A stretch of 39,731 bases of DNA, from the NCBI GenBank assembly GCA_964558295.1, contig CAZLDQ010000024.1, positions 1 to 39,731 of the forward strand, written 5' to 3'. This DNA is from JBDKTH01 sp964558295. Lineage in GTDB: Bacteria > Planctomycetota > Planctomycetia > Pirellulales > Thermoguttaceae. Position numbers and translations under genes: made by a program. Of this stretch, positions 1 to 7,005 are shown piece after piece. Below the pieces are notes generated by a model. That model did no database searches, was not told the DNA's origin, and saw only the letters and a list, made by a program, of their open reading frames with translations. Positions within the stretch are counted from its first letter, which is position 1. Every line of letters begins with the position of its first letter.

Positions 1-273
1 CCGCTGTAAACTCAAATCGGTCTATCCCAAAATCAAGCTGTGACAAAGCACTAGTCTGTCTGCAAGGTTTTCGCCGTCAAAAGGGGGCGGCTATGGGAAA
101 TCCACCCGAGTCGCAAGCCGAGCATTCACTCCATGGAAAAAGTGATTTGCTAGCAGTCGGGAGGTAAGAACGGTGGGGGAATCATCGGCGTGCTCTTCGC
201 CTCCTCGCGCATCATCCACTACCGAAGGGGCAACTTTCCTCGAAGCCAGGTATGGCCGAATAGAGACATCATG

Positions 274-306
274 GATCTAAGTCTTTTTGAGTCAAAACCT
301 TAGATC
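274..306. repeat. AT-rich inverted repeat (long hairpin)
   Basis: The arms GATCTAAG (274-281) and CTTAGATC (299-306) match perfectly over 8 bases. Inside them TTTTG (285-289) pairs with CAAAA (293-297) around a 3-base AGT loop, leaving a small internal loop. This gives about 13 base pairs in one structure. It may be a terminator for a gene to the left, an operator, or a leader hairpin. It stands out because the surrounding DNA is GC-rich. Confidence 0.55.
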
Positions 307-315
307 ATCTCCTCG

Positions 316-332
316 ATCCTCGGACGGAGGAT
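316..332. repeat. Short inverted repeat
   Basis: ATCCTC (316-321) and GAGGAT (327-332) form a 6-base-pair stem with a 5-base loop. It lies just ten bases after the larger hairpin at 274-306. The two together may form one regulatory or terminator region. Confidence 0.35.
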
Positions 333-376
333 TGGAGAGTTTCGCCCGACCGAGGGGACGGCGATCCCAAGAAAGA

Positions 377-406
377 TTGACAAAACCTTCATGTGGCTGG
401 TAGTCA
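377..406 (+). promoter_or_regulatory. Possible promoter of the alpha-CTD/sigma-like regulator
   Basis: TTGACA at 377-382 is an exact -35 consensus. The best -10 at 18-base spacing is TAGTCA (401-406), which is poor. The location, about 90 bases before the start at 494, fits. Only the -35 match is good. Confidence 0.25.
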
Positions 407-493
407 TCGCCCAAGATTTGTGGTACAAAGGGTGGCAGTCACGGTGCGTCGCGTTTCTCTGGTACCCGTCGATCCAGTCCGGAGGACAACCGC

Positions 494-3103
494 ATGGGAA
501 GAGGTCGATATCCCCGTCGTGGCCATCGGCTTGCACCGGCTGCCCTGCGAGAGTTATTGCAGGCGCCGATTCCGGCCCGATTCTGTCACGACGGATTACC
601 CGAGGGGCTCCAGCTATGCGATTTGGACGAATCGGCCTGGCGTCTCTTTGACGAATCCACCTGTGAAGCCTTGGCCGGGGAGATTCTTCACCGCGTGGGA
701 CGTGCCGCGCGCATGCCGATGTCGATTGCCGACCAGCGGCTCCCGCCGATCCCTCCGGGGCTCAAACTGACCGACCTCGATCTGGAGGTTCGGACACTCA
801 ATTGCCTCGTGGCCGCGGGGATTCACGAGCGTCCGCAAGATTTGCGGATGTTCACAATCGAGGGAATCCTGGGCCTGCGTGGCTTTTGGGTCAAATGCCT
901 CGTCGACCTGCTCACCTGTCTGGAATACGTAATCGACCATCCCGAAGCCCGCAAGTCGTTGCGCAGCCAAGCCAGTGCAACGATGAAGAGTCCTCGGACC
1001 TCGGGGCACTATCCGCGTCCGGGCTATCGTTTGGCTCCCGAAACCTTACGGGAAATCCTGCTTGATCCGATTCCCACGGACTTGGTTGCAGGCACCCCCT
1101 TTGAAGGCCTCCGACTGTGTGACTTGACCGAGCGCGTGTGGGATTGCTTGAGTCCGAAGGTGATTGCCAAGTTGGGAGAGTTGATCATCTCGCGGGTCAA
1201 TGTGAGCGGCTACAATCGGATGCTCCAAGAGCGTCTGTTGCCCAAGCCGCCGAAGGCCATCCGCCTGGAAGACCTCCAGTTGGAGAACCGCACCTACAAT
1301 TGTCTGCGTCGGGAAGGTTTTGCAAAGCGTTTTGACGAGCTGAACCGGCATACGGTTGGCGAGTTGCTGGGGATTAAGTCGTTTGGCGCGAAGTGTCTGG
1401 TCGACTTGCTCAGTTCCCTGGAAACCCTCGCGGCGCGTGAAGGGAGGCTTGACGAGAAACTGACTGAAGAGGCCATGCGCCTCGGTGCGATGCCTGAGGC
1501 CGGGCAATTGCATTTCAGCGACCCACGGCTTGGTCCGCTCCTGCGTGCAATGGATACCGAGGCGAATACTGTCACGGAGTTGGTCACCCATGTGACCAAA
1601 CGCCGGCTCGACCCGCCCGATCCGCTGAGATTCTACGAACAGTTCTGCGAAGTGCGGCGGAGGATCACGGAGCTGACCCAACTGTCGCTGGAAGAAGAAC
1701 TCATCCAGCTCTTCTCACCCCATGCGACGAGCCGCGACCGGCAAATCGTCACCGAGTACTACGGCTGGGACGGCAGGGGAGGGCACACCCTGGAGGCATT
1801 GGGGCAGAAGTACGGGCTCAGCCGCGAACGAATCCGGCAAGTCTGTGTACGTGCGGTAAAGCGAAATCGCCGAGTGAAGGTGTTCGCCCCGGTCCTCGAC
1901 CGGGCCCTGGCGTTTTTGGCCCAGCGGATTCCCGCGACAGCCGACCGCCTACAAGCCGAGTTCGATGAGGCCGGATTCTCGCGCTGCCGGTTGCCGCTGG
2001 AAACCGTTCAACAAGCGGCCGGGTTTCTCGGCAGGGCGCCGGTTTTCGAACTGGTTACCGTGGGAGAGACGCGGTTGACGGTTCCTGCCGGAATGGCACA
2101 GATTCCGCGTGTGGTAATCCAAGTCGCCAAGCGAGCCGTACTCAGTCGTGGGACTACGACGATCAACGAGGTGGCCTTGGAGAGCACTGAGCAGTGCGGC
2201 ACGCGAGTCACCCCGCCGATGGTGGTCGAGACGTTGCAGGCGTTAAGCGATTTCCGGTGGCTGGACAAGAAGCATGGCTGGTTCCAGTTGGAGTGTCTGC
2301 CGCAGTACGGTCTGCCGAACATGATCGAGAAGATTCTCTCGGTGACTGGGCAGATCGAGGTGGGCAAGCTTCGTGGAGCCATCGACCGTTATCGGCGTAC
2401 AGGCCGGCGAACGCCGCCTTGCCGGGTGCTTTTGGAGTTCTGCCGGCAAATGCCCAATGTCCGCGTGAAAGGAAATCTGGTCATCGCCGATCCGCCGCGC
2501 GACTGGCAAGAGGTGCTCGGCGGAGTGGAGGCAGGCATGGTTCGGGTCCTGCGCGAGCATGGCCCTGTCATGGAGCGAGGAGAGTTCGAAGAATACTGCA
2601 TCCGTAGCGGCATGAACCGCTTCAGCTTCAATGCGATCATCATGTGTTCCCCAGTGATTGCCCAGTATGGCCGCAGCGTCTACGGTCTCTTGGGAGCCAA
2701 GGTCGACCGCCGAATGATCCAATCACTTGCGGCGCGCAAAACGGGAGCCATTCCCACGAGAGTGCTCCGCAGCTACGGCCAGACCGACGACGGGCAGATC
2801 TACCTGGCCTACCAACTCTCAAAAGCCGCGATCTCCGGAGGGGTGATCACGGTCCCCGCCGCGATGAAGGATCAGGTGGGAGGTCGATTCACTCTGCGAA
2901 CCGTCGACGGCCAGGAGGCAGGTACACTGGTGTCTAAGAATGGCTGCGCCTGGGGCCTCGGCCCGGTGTTGCGCGGCCACAATGCTCAGCCAGGCGAGTA
3001 TCTGGTGATTCTCTTCAACCCCCAGGACCACGAAGCGATGATCAGCATCGGTGACGAAAGCATCGTTACCTCGTTCTCCGAGGAAGAACAACAGGTTTCC
3101 TGA
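494..3103 (+). CDS. Regulator with duplicated RNA polymerase alpha-CTD-like unit and sigma-70 region-4-like HTH
   Basis: Predicted cytoplasmic DNA-binding regulator of 869 residues. Residues about 3-150 and 170-325 are a tandem duplication: both copies start with a G(R/H)YPR-G(H/Y)RLAP block and end in a helix-hairpin-helix module like the RNA polymerase alpha C-terminal domain (second copy: LEDLQLENRTYNCL, then IKSFGAKCL). Residues about 400-465 resemble sigma-70 region 4, with TLEALGQKYGLSRERIRQV as the helix-turn-helix. The C-terminal 400 residues are probably winged-helix or other small folds that I do not recognise. The start is set by a strong Shine-Dalgarno GGAGG (481-485), eight bases before the ATG. 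The exported MBL gene begins 11 bases after the stop, so the two are probably co-transcribed. No core-binding sigma region 2 is visible, so a true sigma factor is unlikely. The domain assignment is fairly sure; the target is unknown. Confidence 0.85.
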   Translation: MGRGRYPRRGHRLAPAALRELLQAPIPARFCHDGLPEGLQLCDLDESAWRLFDESTCEALAGEILHRVGRAARMPMSIADQRLPPIPPGLKLTDLDLEVRTLNCLVAAGIHERPQDLRMFTIEGILGLRGFWVKCLVDLLTCLEYVIDHPEARKSLRSQASATMKSPRTSGHYPRPGYRLAPETLREILLDPIPTDLVAGTPFEGLRLCDLTERVWDCLSPKVIAKLGELIISRVNVSGYNRMLQERLLPKPPKAIRLEDLQLENRTYNCLRREGFAKRFDELNRHTVGELLGIKSFGAKCLVDLLSSLETLAAREGRLDEKLTEEAMRLGAMPEAGQLHFSDPRLGPLLRAMDTEANTVTELVTHVTKRRLDPPDPLRFYEQFCEVRRRITELTQLSLEEELIQLFSPHATSRDRQIVTEYYGWDGRGGHTLEALGQKYGLSRERIRQVCVRAVKRNRRVKVFAPVLDRALAFLAQRIPATADRLQAEFDEAGFSRCRLPLETVQQAAGFLGRAPVFELVTVGETRLTVPAGMAQIPRVVIQVAKRAVLSRGTTTINEVALESTEQCGTRVTPPMVVETLQALSDFRWLDKKHGWFQLECLPQYGLPNMIEKILSVTGQIEVGKLRGAIDRYRRTGRRTPPCRVLLEFCRQMPNVRVKGNLVIADPPRDWQEVLGGVEAGMVRVLREHGPVMERGEFEEYCIRSGMNRFSFNAIIMCSPVIAQYGRSVYGLLGAKVDRRMIQSLAARKTGAIPTRVLRSYGQTDDGQIYLAYQLSKAAISGGVITVPAAMKDQVGGRFTLRTVDGQEAGTLVSKNGCAWGLGPVLRGHNAQPGEYLVILFNPQDHEAMISIGDESIVTSFSEEEQQVS

Positions 3104-3114
3104 CATTTTCCCCG

Positions 3115-4815
3115 ATGAACAGGCGTCGGCAGGGCGTGATGGGGCTTGGTCGCAAGGTATTATCACGGATCGTGCGAAGGACCATCGGAGCTGGGATTGT
3201 CTGTGCGGCAATCTTGCTGCTGGCTCTTTTGCCCGCAGGACTAACGGCCGCCGAGGAGACCACGCCGGCAATTACGGTCTATGGGGCGGCCGGGCGCGTC
3301 TCCGGATCGTTGACGGTGCTCGAGACGGCCGACGGCCGGTGGATGATCGACTGCGGTGCCTTCTATGCCGACGACGGCGACACGCTATCAGACCGGGACA
3401 CACGGGCGGCACGGGAATCGGCCGACTTGCCCGTGGAAGCGACGTCGATCAAGGCCCTCTTTCTGACTCATGCACATCTCGACCACATCGGCCGCGTACC
3501 GCTGCTGCTCGAGCGAGGATTCAACGGGCCGATCTATCTTACGCGGGCAACCGCAGGGTTGGCCGAGCCGATGCTCTTGATGCAGGTCCGCTTCGACCGA
3601 GAACGTGAGCGAGCTTGGGCCTGGTCCAAATTCTCACGCGAGAAGGCGGAGGCAAGCGGCCGCTCCCTGTATGTCCATTGGCGTCCGTGCCCCTACCGCC
3701 AGGCCATCTCTGCCGATCACTTGGAGACCACCACCTGTACGGCCACGGAGCTTGCAAGCCGGTTCCTCAACCAGCAACCGAAGGTGAAGACCTTTCTGTG
3801 CCCACGCTGCGCCAAGGACGAAGTGGCCTCCATCACGCGGCTTTTCCGCCCTTTGGAGTACGACAAGTCGACGGTGGTTGCCCCGGGCCTCACCGTCACG
3901 ATGCGGAATGCTGGCCATATTCCCGGATCGGCAAGTATCCTGTTTGACGTTGCGACAGCGAACATCCAACGCCGGATTCTCTTTTCCGGCGATCTGGGAA
4001 ACGAGTTGTCGCCCTTATTTGCTGGTCCAGAACCGGCACCCAATGTAGATGCGGTCGTCCTGGAGACCACGTATGGTGCTACAAGGCGTGATCCGGCGGT
4101 TGCCAACGAGCGGGCCGTATTTCGGCGCGAGGTCGGCAAGGTGACCGGCGCCGGCGGGATTGCCTGGATCCCAGCCTTTACGCTGGATCGCACGCAGAAG
4201 ATCCTCTACGAGTTGCACCTGGCGCAACGCGAGGGGCACTTGGCTGAGAATCTGCCGATCTATTGCCCGTCGCCCACGGCGCAGGCCGTCACCGAGTGGT
4301 ACCGCCTTCATCAGCAAGACGGTTGGTTTCGTCCAGAAGTGGCCGCCGACCCTTCGGCTTGGCAGCCGAGTGAGATACGCAAGACGGTCCCGTCCTATCT
4401 GCCCCATCCCGCGATCGTCATTAGCCCAAACGACATGACCACCTCGCTTTGGTCAGAGCGGCTGCTGAGCGAACTTCTGCCCGGGGCATCGACGGGCGTT
4501 TTCCTCGTTGGTTATCAAGATCCGGTGAGCGCGGGCGGCCTTTTGGAGCGGGGGAGTGGGCAGTTGACGATTGGCGACCAGCAGATTCCCGTGCGGGCAC
4601 AAGTGCACTCGTTCCGGTGCTTCTCGGGGCATGGGGATGCGGCGGACATCGATCGCTGGCTCACCAACGTACGGCCGGAAGCCCTGGTCGTGCTTGTGCA
4701 TGGTGATACCGAGGAGTTGCAGGCCCGGGCGAAAGACCTGAAAGCCAACGGACGAACGACCGTGAAAATTGCCGCGCCAGGAGAACGGATCTTCTTTTCC
4801 CCGGCGGCCCCTTAG
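3115..4815 (+). CDS. Exported beta-CASP-type metallo-beta-lactamase-fold protein
   Basis: Metal-dependent hydrolase of the RNase J/CPSF73-like (beta-CASP) branch, 566 residues. The zinc motif HAHLDH is at residues 119-124, followed downstream by a GHIPGSAS block, the aspartate of LFSGDLG, SGHGD and VHGD near the end, the usual MBL/beta-CASP order. A cysteine-rich insert (CPYR and CPRC motifs, about residues 185-240) may bind another metal. The N-terminus is unusual: a basic region, a hydrophobic stretch (about 24-42) and a small-residue site (LTAAEE) read as a signal peptide, whereas family members are normally cytoplasmic RNA processors. The start at 3115 follows the regulator stop by 11 bases; an ATG at 3139 is an alternative that keeps the hydrophobic segment. 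The last four bases overlap the convergent ybaK gene. The substrate is unknown. Confidence 0.85.
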   Translation: MNRRRQGVMGLGRKVLSRIVRRTIGAGIVCAAILLLALLPAGLTAAEETTPAITVYGAAGRVSGSLTVLETADGRWMIDCGAFYADDGDTLSDRDTRAARESADLPVEATSIKALFLTHAHLDHIGRVPLLLERGFNGPIYLTRATAGLAEPMLLMQVRFDRERERAWAWSKFSREKAEASGRSLYVHWRPCPYRQAISADHLETTTCTATELASRFLNQQPKVKTFLCPRCAKDEVASITRLFRPLEYDKSTVVAPGLTVTMRNAGHIPGSASILFDVATANIQRRILFSGDLGNELSPLFAGPEPAPNVDAVVLETTYGATRRDPAVANERAVFRREVGKVTGAGGIAWIPAFTLDRTQKILYELHLAQREGHLAENLPIYCPSPTAQAVTEWYRLHQQDGWFRPEVAADPSAWQPSEIRKTVPSYLPHPAIVISPNDMTTSLWSERLLSELLPGASTGVFLVGYQDPVSAGGLLERGSGQLTIGDQQIPVRAQVHSFRCFSGHGDAADIDRWLTNVRPEALVVLVHGDTEELQARAKDLKANGRTTVKIAAPGERIFFSPAAP

Positions 4816-5291
4816 TCGCTTTTCGGCCGCGTGATTTCCCCCACCGTCCCCTTCGTAGCCTGCAGATAGTCCTGAGGAGCAAGGAGAATCTGAGTGCCGC
4901 GCACGCCGGCAGACACCGAAATGACGTCGCACAACTCGACCTGCTCGTCGACAAATACGGGATAGTCTTTTTTGCAGGCCAAGGCAGTCACCCCCCCGCG
5001 GATGTAACCGGTCAGCGGTTGCACCTCCCTGAGCGGGACCAGTTCCACCCGACGATCGTCGGCCAGTCGGGCCAGGGCCTTGGGATCGAGTTCTGCGTCG
5101 GCGGGCACGACGGCCAGCAAAACGCCCCGGCGCTCACCGCGAACGACGAGCGTCTTGAACACCTGTTCGATCGGCAAGCCGATTTTTCGGGCGACCGTCT
5201 CGGCGGTCAGATCGTCTTCGTCAACTTCATACTCGCGAAGCTCATAGGAGATTCCAAGTCGATCGAGAAGTCGGGCCGCATTGGTCTTCAT
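4812..5291 (-). CDS. ybaK: YbaK/ProX-type Cys-tRNA(Pro) deacylase
   Basis: Protein of 159 residues in the YbaK/ProX editing-domain family, which hydrolyses mischarged aminoacyl-tRNA such as Cys-tRNA(Pro). It has the family's normal length and pattern: an N-terminal region ending in Y-E-V-DE, the conserved VFKTLV segment with its lysine, LAVVPADAELD, a GYIRGGVTALACKK block and a C-terminal SVSAGVRGTQI block. It begins 15 bases after the PP2C gene on the same strand, so it is probably the last gene of the kinase-VWA-PP2C unit. Its stop overlaps the convergent MBL gene by four bases. Its place in a signalling operon is odd; it may be a housekeeping gene reading from the same transcript. Confidence 0.9.
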   Translation of the reverse strand: MKTNAARLLDRLGISYELREYEVDEDDLTAETVARKIGLPIEQVFKTLVVRGERRGVLLAVVPADAELDPKALARLADDRRVELVPLREVQPLTGYIRGGVTALACKKDYPVFVDEQVELCDVISVSAGVRGTQILLAPQDYLQATKGTVGEITRPKSD

Positions 5292-5306
5292 CGCACGAAC
5301 GCATCT

Positions 5307-6065
5307 TTATGTTTCAGCTTCGTGCCACAGGGGCACGACGCGCAAAAGGATCATTGTCGTATCATCATACCGCATCTGCCGCTGATCGCGTAGGGCCACG
5401 ACTTCACGTTGCCAGGCTTCCTCGGGCATGCCCCAAAACCCCTCCCAGGCCACCGGTTTGCCGGCCTCCTCCCGGCGTAGGGCCCAGTCGGCCACGGCAT
5501 CCGTACAGAGCACCAACAGATCGCCCGGGTGGACATCCTCCTCAACCCGATCAAAACGAACCTGGTCATCATGGCCAAGGTCGATGCTCCCGAGCACCAT
5601 CGGGTTGACCTCCAGTTCCTGGGAACTGCCGACCGGAAATGTCCGGACTGTTTTTCCGTCGCGCACGAGGAAGAGGCAACTGTCACCGACGGCATATCCC
5701 CGGATCCGACAAGCAGGAGCGTCGGGATGATCCTCCAGTACGAGCCAGAGGAGCGTGGAAAACGCGCCATCGCGCAGTTTGGCCTTTTGGTGCCAGGTGA
5801 GCTTGGACGTGTCAATCCGCCGGCCCCAATCCTCACGGCATTCGAGAAGCCAACGGCGAAACGCCTGGGGCGAATCGGGGGCCGGCCACGTGGCGATGGC
5901 AGCCTCGGTGAGAATCCTAGCCCAGGAGCGAGCGAAGAGGCTCGACGCAACGCCATCGGCAATCGCAGCGATCCCGCGCCGGCGGTCGAACGCCCAAGCA
6001 TCCTGGTTTTGTTCCGGATACTCGACGTCTTTGGCAAGCTCAAACACCTGGGAGTCGAAGTGCAT
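5307..6065 (-). CDS. PP2C-family protein phosphatase
   Basis: Metal-dependent Ser/Thr phosphatase of 252 residues, the whole length being one catalytic domain. Expected metal-binding acidic residues are in place: D22 (NQDAW), D37-G38 (IADGVASS), D189 (LCTDAVADW) and D234-D235 (YDDTTMILL), together with the YAVGDSCLFLV strand. No membrane segment or signal peptide is seen. It lies 50 bases after the VWA gene and two genes after an unusual protein kinase, the set found in TerY-P triads, where phosphatase and kinase are thought to act on a shared partner. The ribosome site is weak, so it may be translated after the VWA gene on one mRNA. Confidence 0.9.
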   Translation of the reverse strand: MHFDSQVFELAKDVEYPEQNQDAWAFDRRRGIAAIADGVASSLFARSWARILTEAAIATWPAPDSPQAFRRWLLECREDWGRRIDTSKLTWHQKAKLRDGAFSTLLWLVLEDHPDAPACRIRGYAVGDSCLFLVRDGKTVRTFPVGSSQELEVNPMVLGSIDLGHDDQVRFDRVEEDVHPGDLLVLCTDAVADWALRREEAGKPVAWEGFWGMPEEAWQREVVALRDQRQMRYDDTTMILLRVVPLWHEAET

Positions 6066-6115
6066 TCGCTGAACCGTTCTTTCTGGAAGCCAATGAACCG
6101 TTCCTCACCGCGAGC

Positions 6116-6982
6116 CTATCGGAGTCCGGGAGCCGCCTGGGTTCCCATGTTAAGGAACTGGATCAGGCAGACCATATCGGCATTGAAGGCCATTCCCCGG
6201 GCACCGGATTGGAGCGGCAATCCTTCGGCCACCGCCAGCCGAACAAACGGCTCCGGAAGCCTGCTCGACATGTTGAATAGCACCTTGGCCAACTCGTCGG
6301 GGAGCCCTTCGCTGGAGGCTGGAAAAAGGAAGGGCTCGGCGGCGGTCACCGACAAATGGCAGTTGAACAAGAGCACATTACCGTCTTCGGTCGCCAGGCG
6401 TTTGACGGCGTTCGCATAAGGAATCGGATCACCATCCTGCGATTCCCCGTCGCTGATGTGAACCACGATCGGCGGAAAGCTGCGTGGATGCTTGGCGATC
6501 CATGCCGAGAGAATCTCATGTGCCCGATAGAGCATGTGACACATCGGCGTGCCACCTTCGGCCACGGGATCGACCCAGACTGGCACTTCGCAGGGGAATT
6601 CAAGAATCTCCCCCGTTTCTTCATCCGGGATACGTTGAGTGCGTGTGTCGATCCGCGCCGGATGGGCGCCGATTTCGGTGATCGACACGAGCGTCTGGCC
6701 TGCCAGCGGGCCGCGTAAGGCGGACTCGATGATCGGGTTGGCATTTCGGTCCGTCCGATAACCGAGGACTCCAACGTCCATCCAGTCCTTGATCCCCTCG
6801 TCGCCGCTGGCCCGAATGGCCATGTTCTGCAGCCAGCCGTTGATCGCCGAGGAAAGCTCATCGCACTTGCGACGGGGAGACGATCCCAACGGCTCCTCCA
6901 TCGAAAACGACTGGTCCAACAAGAACAGGAAGCAGGCTTTGTTCTGCCGGCTGATTTCTTGCGTGTAAGGTCCGCGTGACAT
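6116..6982 (-). CDS. VWA-domain protein (TerY-like)
   Basis: Cytoplasmic von Willebrand factor A domain protein, about 288 residues. The MIDAS metal site starts with D23-Q-S-F-S27 right after a hydrophobic strand (ACFLFLL); the later parts are a GGTPM threonine and the VHISDGES strand with its aspartate. An in-frame start exists up to 7249, but this would overlap the kinase gene by over 240 bases. I chose ATG at 6982 because it has a clear GGGAG ribosome site and begins 23 bases after the kinase stop. By known TerY-P gene triads, the VWA protein is expected to act as a metal-dependent adaptor for the adjacent kinase and phosphatase. Confidence 0.88.
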   Translation of the reverse strand: MSRGPYTQEISRQNKACFLFLLDQSFSMEEPLGSSPRRKCDELSSAINGWLQNMAIRASGDEGIKDWMDVGVLGYRTDRNANPIIESALRGPLAGQTLVSITEIGAHPARIDTRTQRIPDEETGEILEFPCEVPVWVDPVAEGGTPMCHMLYRAHEILSAWIAKHPRSFPPIVVHISDGESQDGDPIPYANAVKRLATEDGNVLLFNCHLSVTAAEPFLFPASSEGLPDELAKVLFNMSSRLPEPFVRLAVAEGLPLQSGARGMAFNADMVCLIQFLNMGTQAAPGLR

Positions 6983-6989
6983 GGTCACT

Positions 6990-6994
6990 CTCCC
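6990..6994 (-). promoter_or_regulatory. Ribosome binding site that fixes the VWA gene start
   Basis: On the minus strand the bases GGGAG sit seven bases before the ATG at 6982. The upstream in-frame start at 7249 has no such site and lies inside the kinase gene. Confidence 0.6.
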
Positions 6995-7005
6995 TTTCGC
7001 GTGTG

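Larger units (their letters stand above)
1..493. other. Leader / intergenic region without a convincing gene
   Basis: No reading frame here has a start, ribosome site and codon pattern like its neighbours; the small frames crossing 300-650 run into the regulator gene that starts at 494. The stretch is more AT-rich than the rest of the window and holds two adjacent hairpins (274-306 and 316-332) and a weak promoter-like box pair near 377-406. It is probably the 3' flank of a gene outside the window plus the regulatory region of the gene at 494. Confidence 0.5.

Noticed and set aside
5529..6419. Plus-strand frame of 296 residues across PP2C and VWA genes
   Set aside because: It lies opposite two recognised genes and shows no domain.
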